In this document: in pieces, positions 8,701-15,947 of the stretch
Layout of the letters: each line of letters opens with the position of its first letter
How positions within the stretch are numbered: the stretch's first letter is position 1
Origin: Paulinella micropora
Lineage: Eukaryota > Cercozoa > Imbricatea > Euglyphida
DNA length: 46,848 nt
Direction of reading: 5' to 3'
Assembly: GCA_009731375.1 (NCBI GenBank)
Contig: BJOX01000222.1
Coordinates: 124,840 to 171,687 of the forward strand
The notes under the pieces: model-generated
Databases searched by the model: none
Told to the model about the DNA's origin: nothing
Seen by the model: the letters and a program-made list of their open reading frames with translations, nothing else
Translations under genes and position numbers: made by a program

Positions 8701-9780
8701 CTCACAGAAGTTTTCCTTTCCTATCATAGACTTCATATTAGTTATGGCATCGTAATGTCCTTCAGTCTTTAGAATGTAAAGATTAGTAAGCAGTTCGCCG
8801 TTCGCATCAAGTAGTTCTGTTTTATAAATGATTTTGTCAGGAAATTCGACAATAACCAGATTGTATTTAATGTGATTGGCAAATGTATTAATTTCTGGTA
8901 TCCCACACACATCCTTAATGACTTTCGCTTCATCATGTAAAGCCTCGGCCATTTCCTGCTGTATCTTTCTTCCCATCAATATTGTTTTGTATTTTTTGTG
9001 TTTTTCAATTTTTGCTTTGACTACAACGATTGCTCGTGCTAAGCATAAGTTATCGCTGTTTGTAATACAGATTACTCCTTTCTTTCTGTAGATATCCAAT
9101 TTGTTCAAAACCTGTAGCCTTGTCCCGCCAGTCGGCATTTTAACAGATTTCAACACAAATTTTAATTTATCAAAGTTTATTCCGTTCTCGTCCATGTAAA
9201 GACTTTCGTTGCTTTGAAATATTGCTGACAATCTTTCTAAAACTTTTTCAACCGAGATTTGATTAACTTTGTGCAAGCCCGTTGATACTTTTCCATAGTA
9301 ATCCACAAACTCAATACCAAGGCTAACCTTATCTGCGGGTGATTGTCGTCTTACAAAGTCGTTCAACACAATCTCAATAAATCTTATTACATCGCGCATC
9401 GTAAATGATCGGAAATTGCCGTTAATCCTTACCGCATATCGGCTTTCATTTATTCCTAGTTCGTGTTCCTTGCTGTCGTCCCTTATTATATCATAATTTC
9501 CATACCTCAACAAGTCTCTGTAATTTTCTTTCATCTCTTTTTTCTCTTCAATCGTAGGTAAAGGTGGCGCTATTGGTATAGCATGGTGCTCGAAATACAC
9601 TGCGCTCCTTACTTGGTTCAAGTAGTTTTGGGCTGTCGGTGTATCAATTTTATACCCCCTTACCTTCGGCTTGATATATAGCACATCCCGACCCCTGACA
9701 GACTTGATTTCGTAATTTATCTTATATTCCCTTAATCTATCCAACCTGTAGACCTTGCCGTTATACGTGTGTGTCTCCAT
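5782..9780 (-). CDS. polB: Protein-primed family B DNA polymerase, full length (copy A)
   Basis: Intact 1332-aa polymerase, the replicative enzyme of Polintons, expected to copy a linear genome from a protein primer. Order of parts: an N-terminal domain with DNLCLARAIVV (about residue 240); a Cys/His-rich zinc region (about 355-465) with CNRKFPNTECFNNH; 3'-5' exonuclease motifs FFDFEAT (about 472), NARGYDCQF (about 530) and YCHSDVD (about 653); YEFYGCHWHGCDKC (about 770), typical of Polinton polymerases; polymerase motif A DICSLYPTVMYYD (about 877), motif B KLCLNSLWGKFG (about 1065), and motif C YHDTDS (about 1160). All catalytic aspartates are present. The homologue in copy C is a pseudogene. 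It faces the capsid block, the usual Polinton arrangement. Confidence 0.95.
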   Translation of the reverse strand: METHTYNGKVYRLDRLREYKINYEIKSVRGRDVLYIKPKVRGYKIDTPTAQNYLNQVRSAVYFEHHAIPIAPPLPTIEEKKEMKENYRDLLRYGNYDIIRDDSKEHELGINESRYAVRINGNFRSFTMRDVIRFIEIVLNDFVRRQSPADKVSLGIEFVDYYGKVSTGLHKVNQISVEKVLERLSAIFQSNESLYMDENGINFDKLKFVLKSVKMPTGGTRLQVLNKLDIYRKKGVICITNSDNLCLARAIVVVKAKIEKHKKYKTILMGRKIQQEMAEALHDEAKVIKDVCGIPEINTFANHIKYNLVIVEFPDKIIYKTELLDANGELLTNLYILKTEGHYDAITNMKSMIGKENFCELCLRGYQKRHACEAKCGICETNGCKGINDKSQWKECVQCNRKFPNTECFNNHRTTNCDIKAKCKSCGLNYRKKDEHKCGYAKCRNCKLVKPLEHQCEIVQKEILQPSEQYIFFDFEATQDTGEHIVNHAESQYFDAKEPPIIHKNIQDFCNWAFDTKHSGFTFIAHNARGYDCQFILKWLVDNGQTPFVIYEGGKIMMMTLKKYRFIDSLSFLTMPLSDFPKTFGLTELKKGFFPHFFNTAKNRNYVGVMPHKKHYGYDTMRGDKRKEFLEWYDKQVKEHNQFDMAKEIAEYCHSDVDILRKGCIDFRNQFLEFGIDPFQYTTIASCVMALYRAKFMPENSIAILKAEKQNRMTSRACVEWLAYRSRLDKTDIKHAFNGGEKMFQLGQSRVYVDGWDEKNKTAYEFYGCHWHGCDKCWNRNAMNVKKNKTMGELYKETMRREKQLSEQAKVISIWECEWSLMKTSERLAEDTNERITEQEGLNPREAMFGGRVNALKLYWKSRHDNEYAKYIDICSLYPTVMYYDLYPSGHHIIIRPSNEEERKEMKNKIINREYFGVAKVKMLPPRGLLHPVLPKADRGKMMYYLCDKCGMTEQHGECKHTDKERAITGTWATPEIYKALDKGYKLIKVYEVWHWKEQSSSLFKEYIKTFLKVKQESSGYPVGCNTEAEKQNYIKSMEVKMGVKMDESKIFKNEGRRAVAKLCLNSLWGKFGQKQNKTQNKMIKDKDTLYKLLNDKSVDNININIINDKIVEASYDLKQDAVSDPIKTNIVVALFTTCHARMRLYNMMDILGNRILYHDTDSVIYTTNKEINQVDVETGDLLGDWTDELKGAKIKTFVGGGPKCYGYLLDNGKASMKVKGFSMNYETKKALNLPNMLSVISCGLGITNTELFENGKNELAELLETDEELRIAKRIEKSGKVVIIENNKITRDKQKKKITSEYLEKIFSFTYTKRQVIGIVENAIETRPFGF

Positions 9781-9942
9781 ATTTGATAATAGTATATCAA
9801 GGAAAATATAATTTTATAAAATTAAAATATTTGTCTGCCTCAATCGGTCGTCCCCTCGTGGCCTCTTGTGTGCCCCTATATATAAGGACCCTCCTTGTCT
9901 TTAAATGGAAATTCAGTGGTTTCCGCAGAGCAACCTTTTTGA

Positions 9943-10452
9943 TTACTGATACTTACCATACCCGCAACCGCAGTGGCAGTTATGTTCCATGTATCCACAC
10001 ATATTACATCTATCGTTGTCATCTTTCTTTATTCTATCCATATACTCTTTGCTTGGCCTTGGAGGAACTGGAGGTTTTTCTTTTTCTGTTGCTGAAATAT
10101 GTTTATGAGACTTCATATGTCGCCCTTTGTTTCCATTATGTATTTCTGAACCACATCCGCACTTAAAATCTTTATGCTTCCAAATTTTTTTCTTTTCTTT
10201 TTTGATTATTCTTGTTTCTTTATCGTAATTCATTTTCCATTCCTCGTATTTAGGTATTATATTTTCCTCGTGATACTTCTTTGCTTCTTCCAATGCTTGC
10301 TCTTTTGATTTTTTCTTTCCGATGCAAAAACTCTTACACATAACCTTTCCTCCTTCTCTCCATTGAACTTTTACCATTGGCCTCTTTTCGTTATTCTTTA
10401 CCATAACACAACCTCTGGACATTCTAAATCTCTGAGTGTCTTCGTTTGTCAT
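9943..10452 (-). CDS. C2H2-type zinc-finger protein with AP2-like N-terminus
   Basis: 169-aa basic protein. Residues about 14-65 (VMVKNNEKRPMVKVQW ... GKVMCKSFCIG ... EEAKKYHEE) resemble the small three-strand plus helix DNA-binding modules of the AP2 type found in phage and large virus proteins. Residues about 95-120 (FKCGCGSEIHNGNKGRHMKSHKH) form a C-x-C ... H-x4-H finger of the type common in large DNA viruses. The tail is Cys-rich (CNMCGYMEHNCHCGCG), possibly a second zinc site. It lies between PolB and the outer edge of copy A, so a role in replication or transcription of the terminal region is plausible but unproven. Confidence 0.6.
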   Translation of the reverse strand: MTNEDTQRFRMSRGCVMVKNNEKRPMVKVQWREGGKVMCKSFCIGKKKSKEQALEEAKKYHEENIIPKYEEWKMNYDKETRIIKKEKKKIWKHKDFKCGCGSEIHNGNKGRHMKSHKHISATEKEKPPVPPRPSKEYMDRIKKDDNDRCNMCGYMEHNCHCGCGYGKYQ

Positions 10453-10905
10453 CCTATATGTGTCTTTATTTTATTTCTTTAAATAATAATTATTTACAGG
10501 TAGCCGTTTTTCTTTCTTTTGTCTGCTTATAAATAGGAAGACGAAATAAGAATAACTGCTTTTAGTGGAAAAACACTTCTCACACCTGAGACGGGAAAGG
10601 TGAGGTGAAATGGACACTGGGGAAAGTTCAGTCCTTGGACAACTTTTTGCTTTTTGTGTAAAGTAGTCCAGAGAGAAATTCGTAATAAGAGAGATGTTAA
10701 TGAAATTGATGTTTTGAACTTAGAGAGAATAGGTAGCCTCAAAACTAAATAACGGCTCTTAGTGTGGTTTCTGTAGAGAAACTGCATCGAAAATCTGTGC
10801 CCAAGTGCGACCCTATACTACTAATATTGACACGAAAGTGAGTCCCAGATTCTGTGCCCCAGGCCGAGCCACGTATAGATAATATAAGCTAGTATATATG
10901 ATAAT
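10453..10905. other. Non-coding outer edge of copy A
   Basis: No convincing gene. A TATA-like GCTTATAAATAGG lies at about 10526-10538. An imperfect direct repeat is visible: AAATCTGTGCCCAAGTGCGA (about 10791) and AGATTCTGTGCCCCAGGCCGA (about 10849). GC content rises relative to the viral genes, so the virus-host boundary may lie near 10550, but I could find no terminal inverted repeat or target-site duplication. Confidence 0.4.
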
Positions 10906-10955
10906 ACATGTATGAATGTCCGTATACATGTATGTATGTCCGTATGCATGTACGC

Positions 10956-10986
<31 letters not shown>

Positions 10987-11082
10987 TGTATGTATTTATG
11001 TATTTATGTATGTATGTATGTATATATGTATGTATGTATGTATGTACATATGTATGTATGTATGCATGTGTGTATGTATATG

Positions 11083-11162
<80 letters not shown>
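10906..11162. repeat. (ATGT)n / (TATC)n microsatellite between copies A and D
   Basis: About 10906-11085 is built of ATGT units with scattered variants, switching at about 11086 to an almost perfect (TATC)n tract that ends at 11162 exactly where the copy D capsid fragment begins. Open frames through it are repeat artefacts. Confidence 0.95.
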
Positions 11163-11163
11163 A

Positions 11164-11474
11164 TATTTAATTTCATGCTTCCAAATCATCTTAGTGTAAT
11201 TGCACACATGTTGAAGATTACAGAAATATTGACAGCTTCGGCTTCGCAGTTCAATTCTTTGTATCATAGGCAAGCAATCCATAAACATACGATTATAACC
11301 AGCAGATGCGGTAGGGGTGTAAGTAAGGATTTCAAAGGTGCTTTCATTTCCACCCGCAGTGGTGAGAACAACATCAGCAGACCGTTCACTTGCAGTAGGT
11401 TTGTTTAATTCATACTTACCAGTGAGCAGTTCCTTAGTCTGATAGACTAGTTCACCTCCATATTGGACATGCAT
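11164..11474 (-). pseudogene. Truncated major capsid protein fragment, copy D
   Basis: N-terminal ~100 residues of a capsid protein very close to copy A (VQYGGELVYQTKELLTGKY). Relative to A it lacks about 15 residues after ESTFEI and ends at the codon for Tyr in KMIWKHEIKY, where the microsatellite begins. The other two thirds of the gene are missing. The upstream leader resembles that of copy A. Confidence 0.9.
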
Positions 11475-11632
11475 TTTGTTTTGTTTTTGAAGTAGTGTAA
11501 ATTAACTAATTCACCAGAATATATAATAGTATAGAAAAAAATAAATAATTGATATTTTATTCTGACTTCATCATCATAAAACATCGTAAAAAATAATTAA
11601 TTGTTGTACGCACTCTCGCTTATTCTCAAATA
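11475..11632 (-). promoter_or_regulatory. Leader of capsid fragment plus remnant of the intergenic cassette
   Basis: The half next to the capsid fragment matches the A leader (GTGAATTAGTTAATTTACA on the - strand). The other half has GATATTTTATTCTGACTTCA, AAAACATCG (about 11577-11586) and CGCACTCTCGCTTATTCT, parts of the cassette at 5301-5422, without the facing CGATGTTTT arm. Confidence 0.5.
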
Positions 11633-12345
11633 TCATCTGGATTTCAACAAATCAAAGAATGAATTAAATAAACTAAAGTAAGTAGTTTCACGATTAACAA
11701 GCAATTTCATAACGATGCCTAAATCATTAAGATTAATGGCTTGGTCATTTTCGTCTGTCAAGTAAAACCTGAATACATTGTGTGAACTCGCAGATAATGT
11801 CTTCCAGTATTCGCTTCCAGAGCCGTCATAAATGGCAGAACCAATAGGAATTTCGTTGGCTGTGTATATTTCTTGAAGCACATGATTATCACATTCAATC
11901 ACTAAATCAGATTGAAGATATAGAGTTTTTTCACCATTTAAAATAATTACATTCGGCGATTCAATAAAATCATTAGCAAAGAAATATGTTGAATTTCTAT
12001 CAAATCCCATAACCTCATGAATACGTGTATCAGCATCAAATATAAACCGCTGTTGAATACATCCGTTATTTGAAACACTGAATGTTAATTTACCATCCTC
12101 CGCTTCTGTGTTTGTATTGTTGCTTGAGACAACATACGTATAGTCATTCGGACTTTCTGCCGTCAGTATCTCAGACAACTTATTTTTTAAGTTGTTCATT
12201 GTGTAGTTACCCTCAGGTATCGTAATTAAAGCATCATATCAGTCTTTGCTAAGTGTAAAGGTATTGTAAGGACTTGCCACAGAGTAATACGATTTCTGCA
12301 CATAAATATGAAGAATTTTACAACGTGTGGGATTGTCTAGCCCAT
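11633..12345 (-). pseudogene. Minor capsid protein remnant, copy D
   Basis: Homologue of the 270-aa minor capsid protein of copy A, aligning through to the C-terminus (FSLFNSFFDLLKSR). Two lesions: an in-frame TGA (12238-12240 region) where copy A has Gly in SEDGYEAL, and loss of the first ~37 codons by a deletion that joins the protease 3' end to the codons for LDNPTRCKILHIY at about 12345. Non-functional. Confidence 0.88.
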
Positions 12346-13444
12346 ATGTATGTGTCAAAATGACCATAACAATTCTGTGCTTTTAATTTTTCCGCTTCTT
12401 CTTCTTCTTTTATGTCTGTGAAACCACTGGCAAATTTAAATTTAATACCTTTTGCTCGCTCCATTAAAAATCTCATACTATGCTAACCGCACGTGTCTGA
12501 GGTGTTTGATTGTTGTTTTACTTGATTAACATTCATTAACAAATAACTATCTGGATGGCTTTTATCTATTAGCCGTTTCATTTGTTGTTGAAAGTCTTCT
12601 GTTGGTTCGTAAAGTGCTAATGGGTCAACTTGTAGATTTCATCAACTGGGCCAACACTCCTGTCTTTATCTAGATTCATCCATACGGCGATCCAATGAGA
12701 CCCCGCTTGTTTGTGATTGTCCAAATTCATAACAAATCCGTATCGCTTTCTGCTTCCGGGCTTCAACTTGTAGATTTCATCGCTGGCTATCGCTCCCAGA
12801 TACCATCCATATTTTTTCATTATATCATCTATTTCATTATTCATTAATCCCCGTCCCTCTCCCTGTAATGGGACTTGCTCTGGCTGTGGCTTTGGCTCTG
12901 GCTCTGGTTGCTGTTGCTCTTGCTCTGTCTCTGGTTGCTGTGGCTGTGGCTGTAATGGCGGGGGTATGGTTGTCTCCGCTACGCTAGGTGGTAGTTGTTG
13001 TGGCATTCCCTCGTCAATATTTAAATCCGTTGAAACTTGTTTATCCACATTCGGGTCTATTGTCATTTTGCTAGTTAGAGTTTTTACAAAATCATGTTTG
13101 TTCATTGTGTGTTTCCAGTCTTTGCGGTCTAAGTATTTTTTTATTTTCACAATTGAAAATATTTTATTAATCATTTTGTCCAAAATGTATGGTGTAATTT
13201 TCTACCTGTACCTCCTTGTTTCATACTCATCATACTTAGCATAATCTGCTATTTTCTTTTTTATTTGTTTCTCATCGTTTCCTACATTAATTTTAAACCT
13301 TTTTACCATCGCCATAATCCATTCGCTATTTTCTCTATGTTTCAATTTTGTATGTCCGTCCATTTCAAGTTTCTTTTTTAAGGCCTGCGATAAATCAACG
13401 ATTTTTATTTCTGGTAAATACTTTTTTGATAAGGCATCTTTCAT
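12346..13444 (-). pseudogene. Adenain-like protease remnant, copy D
   Basis: Decayed homologue of the copy A protease. Frames run 13444-13202 and 13183-12617, then on to about 12346. Lesions: a frameshift near 13190-13205; an insertion at about 12625-12650 that replaces the codons of the catalytic-acid motif EVYDP; and a TAG (12483-12485) where intact copies have Trp in DTCGWHS, next to the active-site Cys. The stop codon is gone through a deletion fusing it to the minor capsid gene. The N-terminal part gives the likely true start of this protease lineage (MKDALSKKYLPEIK at 13444), overlapping the end of the coiled-coil gene by 4 bp. The linker is a Pro/Gln/Glu repeat. Confidence 0.88.
12625..12643. 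repeat. 19-bp duplicated segment inside protease remnant
   Basis: TCAACTTGTAGATTTCATC at 12625-12643 is identical to 12763-12781, which encodes DEIYKL in its native place. At 12625 it sits in the middle of the catalytic-acid motif, absent from copies A and B, so it is the insert and 12763 the source. Confidence 0.85.
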
Positions 13445-14292
13445 TGTTTGCTTAAATTGTAAATTTTTAACATCATTTTCCGTTGCTTGCTTTTTTTTTC
13501 TGCTTGTGCTAGTGCTTTCCTCATATCAGTCAGTTTTACATTTTTCTGTTGCAATAATTTAATACCATCTGCTGTTTTTTGTATCATACTATCAGTCATT
13601 TTTTTAATCTCTTCATCAGTATAATAAGCGGATTTCAAAAGTTTTATGTTTTCATCTAGTTCAGTGTCTTCTGCAGTAGGGGGTTTTGGAAGTGGTGTCG
13701 CTGGTGTAGGTGGTTGATTATTCACCGCTTGTATAAGTTGTGGTTGATATTGTGGCTGTGGTAATAGTAATAATTTTTGTTTCCTATCGTGTTCAAACTT
13801 TACATCTTCTACGAGTTTTTGCTCCCTTCTTAGTTCCCTGTCCTTTTCTTCCTGCCTTTCCTCTGCTATTTCTCTTTTATGTTCTCTGTCCAATACCTCT
13901 TGTCTTTCCTTAGCATCGGCTATGTCTTTTCTTTCTAACCTTTTCTTTTCATCTTCCATTTCATTCCTTGCTGTCTTTTCTTTTTTCTCTATGGTTTCAA
14001 TACCTTCATACTTTTCCTTTCTGAGTTTGTCTAAGTGATCATTAATTGCTGTTCTTGTATTCTGTTCAATCTCTGATAGACTTTGGACTTTTCTTAAGTC
14101 TTCCTTCTTTGCTCTTTTCTTTGCTTTTGGTCTGCTTAAGTATTTCATAAAAAGTTTAACAATTTGAAGTGTGCTCATATCATTTGTTTTCTTACCAAAA
14201 TTAAGATAATATTTTTTACCCTTCTGGATAATGTAAGGCCTCCCGCTTTTATTCCTATAAACCCGCGGTGGACGGACTTTTGCCTTTGACAT
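13441..14292 (-). CDS. Lysine/glutamate-rich coiled-coil protein, copy D
   Basis: 283-aa protein. The start was placed at ATG 14292 (MSKAKVRPPRVYRNKSG), since the match to copy B begins there; an upstream ATG gives 9 extra residues. Basic N-terminal domain (RPPRVYRNKSGRPYIIQKGKKYYLNFGKK, about 7-36), then a long charged helix (about 70-185) of repeated ERQE/KERQEVLDREHK heptads predicted to form a coiled coil, a Pro/Gln linker, and a C-terminal helical region. It lies between the small basic protein and the protease as in copy B, so it probably belongs to the virion as scaffold or core protein; function unknown. It is the longest undamaged gene in copy D. Confidence 0.7.
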   Translation of the reverse strand: MSKAKVRPPRVYRNKSGRPYIIQKGKKYYLNFGKKTNDMSTLQIVKLFMKYLSRPKAKKRAKKEDLRKVQSLSEIEQNTRTAINDHLDKLRKEKYEGIETIEKKEKTARNEMEDEKKRLERKDIADAKERQEVLDREHKREIAEERQEEKDRELRREQKLVEDVKFEHDRKQKLLLLPQPQYQPQLIQAVNNQPPTPATPLPKPPTAEDTELDENIKLLKSAYYTDEEIKKMTDSMIQKTADGIKLLQQKNVKLTDMRKALAQAEKKSKQRKMMLKIYNLSKQ

Positions 14293-14454
14293 TTTAGAAT
14301 TGCGCTTCATGCTTCGCATTCTCGCTTATAAAAAAATCACTTGTGATTTTTGCTATAACACTTCGTTTATATTCTAAAACATCGATTTTTCTTTATTGAA
14401 AAAATAAATTGGTTTTCGATGTTTGTTGAAGACCTAGTCTGAAACAAATATCAT
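14293..14454 (-). promoter_or_regulatory. Intergenic cassette, copy D
   Basis: Same parts as 5301-5422: ATTTTAGAAT, GCGCTTCATGCTTCGCATTC with CTCGCTTAT, AAAACATCG (about 14377-14385), AT-rich loop, CGATGTTTG (about 14418-14425), AGTCTGAAACAAATATCA up to the stop of the small basic gene. It contains an added hairpin AAAATCACTTGTGATTTTT (about 14334-14352). Copy B has only a short unrelated spacer here. Confidence 0.55.
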
Positions 14455-14781
14455 TTAAAACTTCAAAGCCCCACGTCCGCTCTGCCTACCATACCCAAGT
14501 TTTGCAGCGGTAGTCCCGATACGAGACTCATATGGAACCCCGACATCACCAAGGGCATTCGCAGTCTTTGAAATAATCTTGTTATCACGAAGAAATTTAT
14601 TCACAGCCATTGCTGTCTTACCAACACGAGCCCAGTTAATTTTACCGCCAGCCTGTCCCTTGCCTCCTTGCTTCTTCTTACGACCAGTCTTCTTTTTGCC
14701 TCCAGCCATATTTGTGCTTGAGTTAATAGTTCGTTTGCCGATTGTTGGAATGAATTCAACACGAGTTGTCTTCACTACCAT
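14455..14781 (-). CDS. Small basic virion-type protein, copy D
   Basis: 108-aa Lys/Gly-rich protein. Homologous to copy B 21499-21828 from the first residue (MVVKTTRVEFIPT against MVVKTTRVEVIPT) with third-position differences, so the start at 14781 is real. A MAGG-KKKTGRKKK motif follows at about residue 25; adenain-type proteases favour (M/I/L)xGG-x sites, so a short propeptide may be removed. The C-terminus ends GYGRQSGRGALKF. It resembles the small basic core proteins of adenovirus-like particles in character. Gene is intact although neighbours are broken. Confidence 0.65.
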   Translation of the reverse strand: MVVKTTRVEFIPTIGKRTINSSTNMAGGKKKTGRKKKQGGKGQAGGKINWARVGKTAMAVNKFLRDNKIISKTANALGDVGVPYESRIGTTAAKLGYGRQSGRGALKF

Positions 14782-14832
14782 ATAATAGAAAGATTTAAAA
14801 AATCTTTCAGCAAAAAATTAAAAAATAATTAT

Positions 14833-15164
14833 TTATAAGATACTTTTTATAAAAAATTTTAACGAGAAATTTTTCCGTAATTGATCATCAACACTTGAGA
14901 CATAAAGAAAATTAAATCGTTCCTTTGTAGCCTCGTGATACTTTTGAAGAAAATAATCAAAGTCAAAAGATAAATATAAGTGTTTATACACGAGTTCCAT
15001 TTTGTCCTGAGACTGGCCCGGAAAGATTAACAAATAATCTAACTGCTTTATTGCTTCTGGTCTAAGGTCGTTTAAATACTGGCTTGACATAATAACCTTA
15101 CTTTTATAGTGTCTGTTCTTTTTTAACAAATCACTTACGGACTTGTCTCTTAATCCGCTTTATT
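14833..15164 (-). pseudogene. Truncated packaging ATPase, copy D
   Basis: C-terminal ~105 residues of the A32/FtsK-like ATPase (NRHYKSKVIMSSQYLNDLRP onward match copy B). The Walker A and Walker B region is absent: similarity stops at about 15164, where the sequence jumps to TTTATTAATTAATATTT, a motif that in copy B lies 1 kb farther along (23185-23205). A deletion thus removed half the ATPase, the 120-aa gene and intervening sequence. Confidence 0.88.
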
Positions 15165-15173
15165 AATTAATAT

Positions 15174-15413
15174 TTTCAGGTCAGTGAGAAAAAAAATGAG
15201 ATTTGTGCTTATTGTATAAAGCAAGGGGTAGATACAGGGTTAAAGTGTGATTTCATAAATAACGGAAATAATATGTGTCGTAGTTTTGATGAGGCTTTGC
15301 CTTTAATGTGTGCGGGTGATAATAGATGGAATTCGCTAAACTTGGTGAAATGCGGTTCTTTCAAAAGGTTGTCTTCAACTTCTACTTCTCTATTCACTTC
15401 AAGGTATTGTTAA
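15174..15413 (+). pseudogene. Fragment of a Cys-rich small protein (first copy)
   Basis: The + frame reads EICAYCIKQGVDTGLKC ... MCRSFDEALPLMCAGDNRW and stops at 15411-15413. Copy B has a similar stretch at 23222-23395 (CLYCIQKG ... CVSFDEAIPLICAGDSSW). Differences fall largely at third codon positions of this frame, which argues that it was coding. C-x2-C pairs suggest zinc binding. No start codon is visible; the 5' end coincides with the deletion that truncated the ATPase. Family not recognised. Confidence 0.5.
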
Positions 15414-15891
15414 GTATATCTTTGAATTGTATGAGGTCAAAGTGGTGGTCTACATGGACATCAACCCGCTCATATATATCGCCACTTACTTCGCACACGT
15501 AGCGGGGTTCTACAAATACATCAATTGCCATAAGGTCGAGATATTCTTGTATTTGCGGTCTTATCGTATTCCTGCTCGCATCTTTCAACACTCTCGCCAT
15601 TTTTTTTGATTCACTAAGCCCCATGAGGTCAACACAGCAATTCCACGAAAACGGCTTACCATTCGCACGAAAGTGTTTGCTTCCGGTCGTCATATTACTT
15701 TCAACGTCGATGATGCCGTCTTTCATACCTGGGTGATGGGTTATCAGGTCGCGCACAAAATCGCCATCTTCTGGGTTCAGTCTTTATCCATCATTATATT
15801 TGCTTATAATTCCTCTTATGTGCGATTTGATAGACGCTTTTGTCAGAAACCGCAACCCTCCAACAATGTACAACTTACGACGGTAAAACAT
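15394..15891 (-). pseudogene. DUF3223-like protein with one nonsense codon
   Basis: From ATG 15891 a 165-codon frame runs to 15394, broken only by TAA at 15784-15786. The order LTKASIKSHIRGIISKYNDG, then DGDFVRDLITHHPGMKDGI, then NGKPFSWNCCVDLMG fits the DUF3223 (DeCL-like) pattern, in which a Ser-Lys-rich helix precedes an FLxxLLxxHP motif and an FS-x3-C segment. This domain occurs in bacterial proteins and at the C-terminus of the plant Pol IV/Pol V large subunits; its biochemical role is unclear. No second copy exists in the window. It could belong to copy D or to the left edge of copy B. Recognition is by eye. Confidence 0.45.
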
Positions 15892-15947
15892 ATTACTATA
15901 TTGTTATATTAGAAAAAAAATATTACAAAATTAATTAATTATCCACA

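Noticed and set aside
10453-10905. Terminal inverted repeat of copy A
   Set aside because: I compared this edge with the edges after both integrases and beyond PolB of copy C and found no convincing match; a computed alignment would be needed.
10906-11162. CRISPR array
   Set aside because: No spaced repeats with unique spacers; only uninterrupted simple repeats, in a eukaryotic setting.
10908-11408. Long + strand frames of MYVCMYVC and SIYLSIYL type, and similar frames at 43403-43821
   Set aside because: They are translations of tetranucleotide repeats, open in several phases.
15209-15397. 62-aa - strand frame (MNREVEVEDNLLKEPHF)
   Set aside because: The homologous stretch in copy B keeps the + strand frame, not this one; differences are synonymous only on the + strand.
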